Assembly (NCBI RefSeq): GCF_016808335.1
Contig: NC_053137.1
Coordinates: 3,556,955-3,620,954, forward strand
DNA length: 64,000 bases
DNA from: Panicum virgatum
Taxonomy: Eukaryota; Streptophyta; Magnoliopsida; Poales; Poaceae
Direction: 5' to 3'
Made by a program: the position numbers and the translations under genes. The notes below the pieces were generated by a model that did not search any database, had not been told where the DNA came from, and saw only the letters and a list, made by a program, of their open reading frames with translations. Shown here piece by piece: positions 54,635 to 64,000 of the stretch. Every line of letters starts with the position of its first letter. Within the stretch, counting starts at the first letter, position 1.

Positions 54635-56076
54635 ATGGAACCCTTTCGCCATGATGACGACGAGGCCTTTCTTGCAGACATAATTGGTACGGGCACGCAC
54701 CACTACGAAGAGGATGTTGCGGAGGACGATGGCAGCAAATACCTTAATGATACTGGCGATGGCGATGATAACCAGACAGAACAAATGACTGTGCAAGATG
54801 ATAGCGCAGAGGTATATACAATTCGTGCTTATATATATATAAACATACGCATTAATTCTGTATCTAAGTACAATGCGTGCTAAATACATATTTTTAGGCA
54901 TCCGGATCTACTAGGAAACCAAAACAGAAATGAGGGTCGAAGAAAATTATGGAGGGGCACACTATTATCACTTCATTGCATCCTGACGGTGAACCAAAGT
55001 CTCCGAAGGGTGTGAAGACGACGGTGGTGAATCAATGTGGATGTTATGTCAGGGACCACATTCTCATTAGCTTCAAGCTATGGAAGAAAAGTAAAGCCAC
55101 AGATATCGATGCCGACATCGTCCCCGAGACCGAGAAATAAATGTTATGGGCAGATGTGAAACGGCACTTCAGCTTTTCGGAGGACAAAGAACAACTGTTT
55201 AAGGATTGTGTCATGAGGAAGATGGCTATTGCTTTTCAGATGTTCAAGAAAAATTTTAACAAAGATTATGTTAAAAAGGGACTCACGTCGGACTTCGAGA
55301 AAAACTTCAAGAATCAACGTCCTTATTGGGAGGCATTCGTGCAGTACAAGTCGTCCGAGGATAGCGAGAAGAAGACAGCCCAAGCCAAAGAGAATGCGAG
55401 CAAAAAGAAGCACTTCCATCATCACTTCAATTTAAAAAGCTTCCACTGGATCTTGCTCTCTATCGAGATCGATCGGTCCCGAGTTGTGGTGTTCGACTCC
55501 TTGCGGAGGCCAAAAGAAGACTATCAATCCCTCATAGACATCCTTCAAAGCGCATGGGCTCGGTTTATCCATAATCACATAGGGGTCGCGACACCGCCTT
55601 CTGATCTTTATATCAAAACTGACTTTCCGGTACGGATACATATCGCGCATCTACTATGATTTCACTAAACGTCATGAATATTTCATAACCCACATCTATA
55701 TATAGTGTTTCAGACAGAAACAAGGAGCCAACCTATGTGGTTACTATGTATGTGAGCACATACAGGGTTTTTGCTCCTCCACAAAGAGGATGACACAACA
55801 ACAATTCGTTGTACGTGTTACATTAATATATAACAATTTCTTTCATTTAATTCTATGGAGGTACTAATAGAAAATTTTGGTGTTTGCACTTGACAGATTT
55901 GGTGTATGAAGGAGGACCTCATCGAACCGGAAAGAATCAGGACAATTCAAGAATCACTCTGTGGATTCCTGCTAGATGAGGTCATAAATCGAAAAGGAGA
56001 ATTTTATTCGGATCAAAGGATAAGCGTGGGTCAACTTGATAGAAACAACCACGGGGGCGACAACAACGACGACTAG
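54635..56076 (+). pseudogene. CACTA gene 2: TNPA-like protein with Ulp1-type protease domain, decayed
   Basis: Predicted exons 54635-54811, 54898-55629, 55718-55810 and 55897-56076 join at phase 0 with GT-AG sites. Acidic N terminus (MEPFRHDDDEAFLADIIG), then a region typical of plant CACTA second genes (SLHPDGEPKSPKG, MLWADVKRHFSF, NKDYVKKGL), then a C48/Ulp1 peptidase: His in HWILL, Asp in VVVFDSL and Cys in NLCGYYVCEH. Stops TGA 54931-54933 and TAA 55138-55140 interrupt the second exon in frame. The catalytic triad is conserved in sequence. The end is TAG 56074-56076. In these elements the domain is thought to act on SUMO-type conjugates, but its use in transposition is not settled. Confidence 0.85.
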
Positions 56077-56354
56077 TATTATTCTCCTTTTTGGATACTT
56101 GTCGGAAAAAAACTAATGATCATGGATACTTGTAAATATTTTTGTACTCCAAATTACTATTATAAGTACTTGTAATTAATGAAGTGTATATCAATATAAT
56201 ATGTATATATAATTACTTTTTTTTACGCGAACAATATATATGAATGCTAGATACGAATGCAAATATGCAAATGGCTACGAAATATGAATACTAATTAACT
56301 AAAACTAAAATGAAAATAGGAGAAATATAATTAAAAGAAAACAAACCAAAAAAC

Positions 56355-56577
56355 CATTTAGTACATGTTGGTAAAACCAACAGGTACTAAGCTGCCGCGG
56401 CAGGAGCTGGAACGTGGCAGGCAGTTTAGTACCGGTTCTAAACTGCACTTTTAGTACCGGTCAGCCCGGCCGGTACTAAACGCAGGCGTATTTAGTACCG
56501 ATGGGGCGGTACCGGGCGGGAAACCGGTACTAACAGGGGTTTCCCGCCTGGTACAAATGCCAGTTTTTCTAGCAGTG
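56355..56577. repeat. CACTA right subterminal hairpin array and terminal inverted repeat
   Basis: Palindromic tagtaccggtcagcccggcc / ggtactaaa units followed by the terminal inverted repeat ending CAGTG. Confidence 0.85.
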
Positions 56578-56580
56578 GCA

Positions 56581-58570
56581 TATCACATTCTGTCAGGTTG
56601 CAACGTAATAATATGAACAATATTAAATGCAAGGGATGTGATGCTTAATTGAAATGGATTTGCTGTTCCAGACTCTGGCTCCTTTATATGGGCAACCGAG
56701 TCCCACGTTTGAGCTCTGGAGCCATGACACTTGAATAATGTGTCTCGATCACTCACCAATTTATACGGGTTCCAAACCTGCATGCCATCACCTTATTCTT
56801 GTGCTCACTAGCTAGTAACCGTGACAAGGAAGAAGAGCGGTATATATAGGAGAGAGATAGTCCATGGCCTCGGCTATGACCAAGTTGCATTGCCATTTGA
56901 AAGTAGGAGTTGGAGGCACTAGGAACGTCAGTGGTGCTCATAGTAGTCGTTTGCTAAGGGACAGTCAAAGCATGTGCATAAGTTATTCCCATGTTCATTG
57001 AATTTTTTAGAGATACAAGTTTCCCTCAGTGGATCGCATGCGTGTAGTTCTGATCTCCCAGCTCGACTGGCAAAGACCCCTATATGTATGCAGAATCTGA
57101 GCTACCTAGTTCCAGCAACGTACACAGCAAATGGATCCTGCTTGGCATGCAATGCAAATCATTGTGACGATCTGGAAGATAAATAAAGGCTCCTGCAAGT
57201 CGAATGTAAATAGCTCGTTGCTACCAATTACTTTTCATTTGGCTCACTCACCCTTGCTTGGGCTTGTCTGATGTTTGGTCCCTTTGTTCCTCCCCCTAGT
57301 TAGCACGAACACTCCGAATTCATTCCAACAAGGACGTGATCAAAGAGAAGAGCACCGGTCGATCAAAGAGAAGAGCACCGGTCGATCCATGGTTCAATCA
57401 AGAACTAGCTAGCGCACCTGGAAGGACCTGGAGGTGAGAGGGCGAGATGTGCCCGCCGACGCCGATGGCAACGCACGGGAGCGCAAAGCCTGCCTCCAAA
57501 GAGCACCGAGTGTTGCGGAACCCCCTAACTAGGCCAGATAGCGGAGAAGCCATGATGGCACCGACTCGTGCCTTGCTTGGTACCTGATGACTTTAGAGTA
57601 GTGTCCAGGATCTGAGATCAAACCGTGAGCCGTCCAGTTTCGTGGCTCTTGAGATACACATCTTATTTCTGACGCTGGAAATAAATGTAGTCAGCCCCTT
57701 TGAATAATGTGTCACTGATCAATTTATACGCGTACTTCATAAAAAAATTATACGCGTACCCAACCTCTCCACTGCTCTTATATTCTTGTGCTCGATCACT
57801 AGTGACCGTGTGATTTCCACTCAAAAAAGAAAAAAAACTAGTGGCCGTGAGTCCGTGACATGGAAGAAGAGCAGCGTAGGAGAGAGGTAGTCCATGGCGC
57901 CTCGCCTATGACCAAGTTGCGTTGCTGCCATTCGAAAATAGTAGGAGTTGGAGGCACTAGGAACGTTGGCTGTGCTCACAGTAGCCCTTCGCTATGGGAC
58001 AGTTAAACCATATGCATCAGTTATTCACGTGTTGGTTGCATTTAGGATGACTTGAGTGAGCAAATAAACTATAGCTGTGCTCATAGAAGCTGAGTCTGCG
58101 CAAGTTTCAAAGGTTGGCCTGGGGAAGCAAGCAAGACCTTAGGACATGCAACCTACTGATGAATGTATAGAATGGTAGTGGTGTTAAATGTTAACCGTTG
58201 TTTGATGCTAACAGTGCTGATCGATCTAGCTAATAGTAGCATGGGTGTTCAATTGAACGCCCAAGTTTGTTTCTGGCAAAGTTCCCGTGTGGTTTGGCAA
58301 ACTACAGTAGGGGGCTGGGCCTCCTCTTCTGCTGTTTCCTATTAAAAAGAACTAAGTAAAATTATTAACTTCATACACTTCTACTACTTCTGCTGAGTTC
58401 CCATGGCTGATCCTATGATCGCGCTTTCCTCTCTAATATGCTAAATTATCTTAAACCTTATATAATCAACTTATTATTTAGAGCAGAGGGAGTACATTTT
58501 AAATATTGTTAATTATATTATTAACATATGGTTAAAGTATTGTCTTGGTGAAAGTTTTGCTGCCTTAGAC
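56581..58570. repeat. Dispersed repeat copies B and C; otherwise non-coding
   Basis: 56740-57010 (copy B) and 57690-58050 (copy C) share the order gaataatgtgtc, aatttatacg, taaccgtgac/tgaccgtg, agtccatggc, tgaccaagttgc, agttggaggcactaggaacg with copy A at 45982. Between B and C is a 23-bp tandem duplication (gatcaaagagaagagcaccg, about 57338). No ORF of note; possibly a decayed gene or transposon family present in three pieces. Confidence 0.55.
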
Positions 58571-58572
58571 GA

Positions 58573-58906
58573 AAATGGCCTTGTTAGGTTTGCCCCTAGA
58601 AGAGACTAGAAGACACTTTAACCGTCTATTAGGGATATCAAATAAAGGCAGTTTGTAAAACTAATTCCAAAACCCCTGTGCTAGAAATCCTAACGAATCT
58701 AATGAGCTCTTTAACCTTGTGATTTGAGGATAGTTACTGTAGCACCACTGTAGCCAATCACCGATTAAGTACTGTCGTTAGATTCGCCGCGAAAAGTTAC
58801 ATCAATTCCTGAAAAGATTTTGCAAATAGACTCCATTTATTACTTCATGCGGAGCCTAGCAAGAAGAGGCCTTCTAAAATGGTTACTGTAGTAACCAAAC
58901 AAAACC
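58573..58906. mobile_element. MITE-like element with ggccttgtt ends
   Basis: The left ggccttgttaggtttgc and right gtaaccaaacaaaacc are partly inverted, and the interior words (ctaacgaatctaatgagct, gattcgccgcgaaaagtt) are common to a widespread grass MITE family with GGCCTTGTTTAGTT ends. Ends are diverged and no clean target duplication was found. Confidence 0.5.
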
Positions 58907-58947
58907 AATTATTTATTGGCTGTAAGCTACCATCTTGTGATAGCTGA

Positions 58948-59228
58948 GAGCATCTTCAAGAGCTCTTGTATTTATGAATAGCTAAAATCCTCATATAGAT
59001 ATTATGTAAAATGAAATAGCTAGCGAAAAGGGATGAAATCCAACAGCTTCTCCAAAATTTAAAAAAGAATAGCTAACGCTTAGCGCTAGGCAAAGATGCC
59101 CAGCGGCACCCCCTGGATAGAAAACGAGGATAGAAGACGAGATAGATAGAGTTTCTATTGGATGGGGGTTTTTATCTTCCTTTTTTTTAGAAAATTTATC
59201 CAAGATACAAAAGCTTTTGGAGATGCTC
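58948..59228. mobile_element. MITE with gagcatctt / gagatgctc ends (281 bp)
   Basis: gagcatcttcaagagctcttg at the left pairs with aagcttttggagatgctc at the right. The flanks are tga on both sides (or ctgag if the tips are set one base inward). The interior has further partial pairing. No coding capacity; superfamily not assigned. Confidence 0.65.
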
Positions 59229-59231
59229 TGA

Positions 59232-59744
59232 GGCCGGTTTCCCCTTATCTAAAAAATTTTAAAAAAAAGATGACAATTATTTATGACCTTACGAGGGACT
59301 AGTACAGAGTTAGGTAATAAAGTGAAGAATATTAAAGGCTTTGGATGTTATGCATAATTGAAATCGATTAATTCCTACAAACTCCAGATCCTATATACTG
59401 CGTATATATACCAAGTCTCCCACGTTTTAGTCCAAGAGTCTAACACACTTTCTTTCTTTCTTTTGATGGAAACTTAGACACTTTCTCATCAGTTTGGTTC
59501 TTTTGCCCATGTTATTTTCTCTATTTCATAAGTTTTCTGTAGTATGTGTGTGTGTGTGTAACCTAGGACATGATGAAACATGATAGCAGTGCTAATTGGG
59601 ATGGGAGGCGCTGGGATCATTAAGCATGCAAGGTGATTCTTTTCCCTCGTACTTTGTCGACATGCTTGTCCACATTCGCCAGGAACCAAAAGGTAACACT
59701 GGAATTCTTGGTGCAACGTGACGCTGCAACTCAAGCCTGCTACC
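59232..59744. other. Intergenic; short TG microsatellite
   Basis: Contains (tg)n at about 59544-59560. Otherwise no gene or repeat recognised. Confidence 0.45.
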
Positions 59745-59835
59745 ATAGCTGTGACATTCCGGTCCAGGGTTTAATAGGATTGATAGAATACTCATGTCAA
59801 CAAGTTGCAACTTTTTTTCCGGAAGTCGGTCTCTA

Positions 59836-59888
59836 AAGAACTCCGAGGTTAAGCGTGCTTGGCCTGGAGCAATTTGGGGATGGGTGAC
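59836..59888 (+). ncRNA. 5S rRNA-like pol III promoter segment in Cassandra 5' LTR
   Basis: agaactccgaggttaagcgt then gcttgg matches the A-box region of plant 5S rRNA, and ggggatgggtgac matches the IE/C-box region. Only about half the 5S sequence is present, so this is a promoter relic, not a 5S gene. The same segment recurs in the 3' LTR (about 60422-60474). Confidence 0.8.
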
Positions 59889-60170
59889 AGACCGGAAAGT
59901 TATTCCCGGGTGCGCACGAGTGAGCACAAAGTGCATAGAAAAGATTTGTGTTGGTCTGTGAGGGTAGTCTATGCCCTATAAAGCTGCCAGATGAAAGGGG
60001 GTCCGACCTCGGGGAGGCGGGACGTTACAGCTGGTATCAGAGCCGACTCTCGCGGTCTCACGGGCACGTACGGGCGTATGTGCGCGGACATGAGCACGAG
60101 TGCGTGGGGGCGCATATGCCACCCGCATGTGGACAAGCGCGTGGCGGGTCAGTGCGCGGGCATCTGGGAC

Positions 60171-60265
60171 GCCGTTGGCACTGGATGCACGGACGTGGCA
60201 CAGGGTCCGTTGGCACTGGACGCACGGACGTGGCACATGGGCCGTTGGCACTGGACGTACGGGAC
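60171..60265 (+). repeat. Tandem repeats in the Cassandra interior
   Basis: The unit ccgttggcactggacgcacg plus gacgtggcacagg occurs about three times. GC-rich, non-coding. Confidence 0.75.
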
Positions 60266-60620
60266 GTGGCCAAGAGAGAACATTCCTGGCTTGGGATTGA
60301 CCGACGAGGACGTCGGTCTCTTAAGGGGGTGAGGATGTGATATTCTGGTCCAGGGCTTAATAGGATTGATAGAATACCCATGTCAACAAGTTGCAACTTC
60401 TTTTCCGGAAGTAGTTCTCCAAAGAACTCCGAGGTTAAGCATGCTTGGCCCGAAGCAATTTGGGGATGGGTGACCGACCGGGAAATTATTCCCGGGTGTG
60501 CACGAGTGAGGACAAAGTGCACAGAAAAGACTTGTGTTGGTCTGTGAGGATAGTCTATGCCCTATAAAGCTGCCAGATGAAAGCGGGCCCGACCTCGGGG
60601 AGGCGGGACGTTACAGCTAG

Positions 60621-63060
60621 CTGAAACAGACCGGGTTCCCGAAAGGCGAACCCGAACCTCTGTATTGTCGTGATAGCCCCTGGATCAGTAGCTATCACAT
60701 ACAGAACCCATTTCATTTGGATATCACAGACATAACTCACATTTACAACATCACATGGGTTTATTTAATACATAATCCGAAGGATTGCAATACGAATCTC
60801 AGAGTACAAGCCCCTTGGGCTAAAAGAAAACAATCAGAAAGCGGAAACGATATCTGGTCTTCTGTGCAATCTTCATCTTCACGAATCCTCTCCACAGGCA
60901 GCTCGGAGTGTAGCTCGGGCCATCCTTCACATCATCTTCCTTTGTCGTCCTGTTGACTCCTTCACTCGAATCCTGCATCTATCAGGCTATCCCCAAGGAC
61001 GGGATAGGTTCACGTCACCATCCGTATGCAAGATGCAGACGGTATAAAAGTAATGCCAAGGGTAGGCTATGTTTTCCTAATGCAAGCATTATATATATAA
61101 GTCATCCAAAACACCTTTCAACACGGGCAGCTCCGGCAACCCGGACTCCCAGTCTCCTATCTTCCACTACAACTGTCTCATCCCTGTTTCGGTGTGGGAA
61201 CTCCCTCTCCCCGCACCTCAGCTGCTATCCAAGCAGGAAAAGTAGTACTAGAGGGAGGTAGAAAAGTATATGTGGTTCTAACTACATTTGTGGGGCCAGA
61301 TCCAGAGTTGTACATGACCGAGTACGCGGCTATACGTATAGTTTTCACCCTGCAGGGGTTGTACACCTGTACCCACTCGCCACGAATCTGGCCGGGAGCG
61401 ACCCGACCTTCTCCGAGGCACCAGTCAACGAAACTAACGGCAACGGCACCATCCTACTCCCGGTCTGGGGTGTGTCCTCCCGCAGTAGGTCGCCCGGGGC
61501 TGTGAATCTATCTAGAATGGAATCTCCATGGATCCTACGATCGGGGGCGATAGGGTCCTGCCCTCTCCCCCTGACACTGAAACACTATCCTCCTGCAGTA
61601 ATGGTGCCGCGCATAGCTAGCTCGGGCTGGGTCCCCCCTCATAAAGGATAAGTGGTGTGCACATTTGACATAGTTCCGTCACTAGGGCCACAAAGTCAAG
61701 TCCTTCATCCAGCCGAGGCGAGCGTCTTCGTCCAAGTTGGCATTCCGTCAACACGGTCTGCAATCGATACCCATTACAAGTATCTCCTCCAAAACTACAC
61801 CTCTACTATGTTCCCACGGGAACGGCCTAGCACCCGCCACAGGTGCCCGTCACCCATTACAGGTGCTCACAGGATCGTGCCCAACACACAATCCCCGGCT
61901 CTCGATCCGAAGATCAGAGAAAAGGGTCCGCTCGCCCCCGCTGTAACCTAATCACCAACTCCCATATATGTGGAGGCAACTTCCAGCCAGCAAGGACTAT
62001 CATATCATATATTCACATACACCAAATCTCATTCATAGTAGCAATAGCATACAACAAATCATTTCTAAGTATGGGAATCAAGGAATACGGTAAAATAAAT
62101 GGCCATGCAAGCTCATCTCATCACACTCAAATTGGGAGCGTAGCGTATCTAGCAAGCAATGCCTAATAGGTATTCAATCTCGAATGGGCGTGAACCTGAT
62201 AGGTCTTCGTAGTCTTCCTGGTCCTCCGGGAGCTTCTGGTTTCCGGGTACGTCCTTCTGGGTCCTCCGGGTGTCGGGGTAGTCCTTCTGGATCTTCTAGT
62301 CGTCCGGGACGTTGGTCAACTCCTTCTCGTCATGACCTAATCATAATTACGTATAAGTACATGGGCCAAAGTGCAAGAATGCACAAAACAGGCTCAAAAG
62401 AGACCCAACTCACATCAAAACCTATTCTAATGCGTAGATCATGATTTTAGAAGAATTATGAAATAGGTTTCATATTTTTTGGAGCTTCGGTTGAATTACT
62501 GTGAATTTTCTACGGTTAAAGCATTTTCTGGAATTAATAAATGATTATCGAAAAAGGAAAAAACACAGAGGTGACACGTGGCAACACCAGAGCGTGCCAC
62601 GTGGCATGATGACGTCAGCATGACGTCACCAGGTGGGTCCGTTCTGCTGACGTCAGCAGTGGGCCCTGCTAACGTCAACGTTGACCGTTGACCGGTCAAC
62701 CGGGTCAGTGGGGTCCGCAAGTCAGTGGGGCCCACGGGTCAGTCTCTCAGTAGTGACTTACAAGTGAGACCCGCGTGTAAGAGTTAAACCAGAAAAGGAA
62801 AAAGGGTTTAGGGTTGTTGGGCCGGAAGTGAACTGAAGGCCCAACAAGGCTCGGCTCGGTCTTAACGGATCGGCTAAAGCGACGGCTCGCAGGCCGGCTT
62901 GGCCTGCGGCTCGGGGAAAGGCCAGCTCGTGCGAAAAAGGGCCGGCTTGGGCTTGGCTGGTTGGGCCGAAAGAGGCCCGCACGTTTCTTGGGCTCTCCCT
63001 CTCATCTCAACTCTCTCTCACACTCTCCCTGGTTAGTGGAGCCGGGTGTCGGCGCGCCCC
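60621..63060 (-). mobile_element. LTR sequence, Ty3/gypsy Tekay-like, antisense
   Basis: Read on the minus strand, the left edge is an LTR 3' part: ggtttcagct-type end, the gaacccggtctgtttcagc area, ccaggggctatcacgacaat, aaacccatgtgatgtt, and further words of the Tekay-like LTR style. The right part (62560-62760) has gacgtcagc and gtgccacgtgg motifs. No gag-pol. Limits are uncertain because a duplication and a nested fragment follow. ORFs here are short and on both strands. Confidence 0.55.
62276..62850. repeat. Direct duplication, copy 1
   Basis: Nearly identical to 63433-64000 in the same orientation, offset about 1155 bp with small indels. Shared landmarks: gtccttctggatcttcta, catgattttagaag, ttctacggttaaagcatttt, gtgccacgtggca, cagtgggccctgct, ttgggccggaagtg. 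Confidence 0.9.
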
Positions 63061-63430
63061 TGTTGACGCTCCTTAGCGCCCCCGATTTATATACCGCAAG
63101 CGCACGATTTCGTGTAGCTTTTCCCTTAGAGTATTCCCCCAAGGTTTATCAATCCACAGAACCAAAGAGACAAGAAACAATCTACTAGCATAGAGATTCC
63201 TTTGTGTTGAGATGGTGAAAACAAATCTAATCTACTAAAAACACGACAAACACCGAAGGTAGCAAGAGAAAGTTAGAGATAACCAATCTAGATCACCTAG
63301 ATCATGCATATGTTGTAGTTCCAGCTAGATAAAGTGAAGTAAGATAGATGTGAATCTCAATGAAAAGCCTCTTTAAATCCAAAATCTCCAATCCGATCCC
63401 TCGATACCCCACCTACTAAGTGGCAACGGC
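63061..63430. mobile_element. Nested LTR fragment (tgttgacgctcc... family)
   Basis: Begins tgttgacgctccttagcgcc and contains tttatataccgcaagcgcac and tcccccaaggtttatc, words of a common grass LTR family. It lies between the two copies of the direct duplication. The right end is not a clear CA with a target duplication, so it is probably truncated. Confidence 0.55.
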
Positions 63431-63432
63431 CT

Positions 63433-64000
63433 GTGTAGTCCTTCTGGATCTTCTAATCGTCCGGGACGTTGGTCAACTCCTTCTCGTCAGGACCTAATCG
63501 TAATTACGTATAAGTACAGGGGCCAAAGTGCAAGAATGCACAAAACAGGCTCAAAAGAGATCCAACTCACATCAAAACCTATTCTAATGCGTAGATCATG
63601 ATTTTAGAAGAGTTATAAAACATGTTTCATATTTTTCGGAGCTCCGGTTGAATTACTGTGAATTTTCTACGGTTAAAGCATTTTCTGGAATTAATAAATG
63701 ATTATCGAAAAAGGAAAAACACAGAGATGACACGTGGCAACACCAGAGCGTGCCACGTGGCACGTCATCATGACGTCCCCAGGTGGGTCCGTTCTGCTGA
63801 CGTCAACAGTGGGCCCTGCTGACGTCAACGTTGACCGTTGACCGGTCAACCGGGTCAGTGGGGTCCGCAAGTCAGTGGGGGCCCACGGGTCAGTCTCTCA
63901 GTAGTGACTTACAAGTGGGACCCGCGTGTAAGAGTTAAACCAGAAAAAGAAAAAGAGTTTAGGGTTGTTGGGCCGGAAGTGAACTGAAGGCCCAACAAGG
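63433..64000. repeat. Direct duplication, copy 2 (runs off window)
   Basis: Second copy of 62276-62850; the window edge truncates it. High similarity implies recent origin. Confidence 0.9.

Larger units (their letters stand above)
46719..56577 (+). mobile_element. CACTA (En/Spm) transposon, 9.86 kb, decayed autonomous type
   Basis: Left end CACTGCCAGAAAACTG and right end CAGTTTTTCTAGCAGTG are inverted, flanked by the 3-bp duplication gca (46716-46718, 56578-56580). Subterminal arrays of palindromic ttagtaccggctgg / ccagccggtactaa units lie at 46750-47035 and 56355-56577, with a third array at 53123-53322. It carries a TNP2/TNPD-like transposase (49256-52588) and a second gene with an Ulp1-type protease domain (54635-56076), both with in-frame stops. 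Both genes read rightward. Immobile by itself but could be mobilised in trans. Confidence 0.93.
59750..60615 (+). mobile_element. Cassandra TRIM retrotransposon with 5S rRNA-like LTRs
   Basis: Two 280-bp LTRs (59750-60029 and 60336-60615), tgtgac/tgtgat...gggacgttaca, flank a 306-bp non-coding interior. The 5' LTR is followed by a tRNA-Met-type primer site tggtatcagagcc (60032-60044), and the 3' LTR is preceded by a purine tract aagggggtgagga. Each LTR holds a 5S rRNA-derived segment. Size, primer site and embedded 5S identify Cassandra. No protein is encoded, so it depends on other elements for reverse transcriptase. The flanking 5 bases (atagc and gctag) are not a clean duplication. Confidence 0.92.

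Noticed and set aside
54635..56076. Host SUMO protease gene
   Set aside because: The Ulp1-like domain is joined to a CACTA second-gene N-terminal region and lies within the transposon boundaries.
58440..58496. Second Stowaway MITE near gagggagta
   Set aside because: Only one end-like sequence is visible; no inverted partner found.
59836..59888. 5S rRNA gene
   Set aside because: Only part of 5S is present and it is inside duplicated LTRs with a primer site and purine tract, so it is a Cassandra element.

Overview
The window looks like nuclear DNA of a grass (Poaceae), probably a panicoid or related lineage. The genes have GC-rich first exons. The repeats are grass types: Stowaway MITEs, a grass tRNA-derived SINE, CACTA elements with 3-bp target duplications, and Tekay-like and Maximus/SIRE-like LTRs. 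A nuclear copy of the mitochondrial ribosomal protein gene rpl5 is also present. Genes take up a minority of the sequence; nested transposons fill most of the rest.

Layout. 1-3156: 3' part of a receptor-like pseudokinase gene (+). 3438-7665: a Mutator-like element (9-bp target duplication) split by a 3.0-kb solo LTR; its right end lies about 190 bp upstream of RPL5 (7860-10244, +). 12.1-18.97 kb: small repeats (92-bp tandem duplication, hAT MITE, three CACTA derivatives, Stowaway, SINE) around two head-to-head, damaged MATH-BTB family genes (14710-16044 - and 16755-17452 +). 19580-23095: a complete six-exon mTERF4-type organelle gene (+). 23525-30565: a Pro/Val-rich, cell-wall-like protein gene (-) cut in two by a Ty1-copia element (23618-30326, 5-bp duplication atgcc). 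30.5-33.6 kb: a duplicated ~1.1-kb block. 37175-41435: a three-exon CC-NBS-LRR gene (+) with one frameshift and two transposons in intron 2. 41639-43162: a Maximus/SIRE-like solo LTR. 43234-45960: a truncated Tekay-like LTR. 46719-56577: a 9.9-kb CACTA element with decayed transposase and Ulp1-type protease genes. 59750-60615: a Cassandra TRIM carrying 5S rRNA-like sequence. 60621-64000: antisense LTR sequence with an internal direct duplication and a nested LTR fragment.

The host genes do not form a pathway. RPL5 and mTERF4 serve mitochondrial and chloroplast gene expression, the RLK and NLR belong to signalling and immunity families, and MATH-BTB proteins are CUL3 adaptors. The most useful new observations are (i) an in-frame, phase-conserved two-exon acidic reading frame inside two diverged Tekay-like LTRs, (ii) a predicted gag leader exon inside the copia LTR that splices over the LTR/internal junction, (iii) base-precise transposon insertions with target duplications, and (iv) promoter-like hairpin arrays at an internal position of the CACTA element. 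All calls were made by eye, with no database search.
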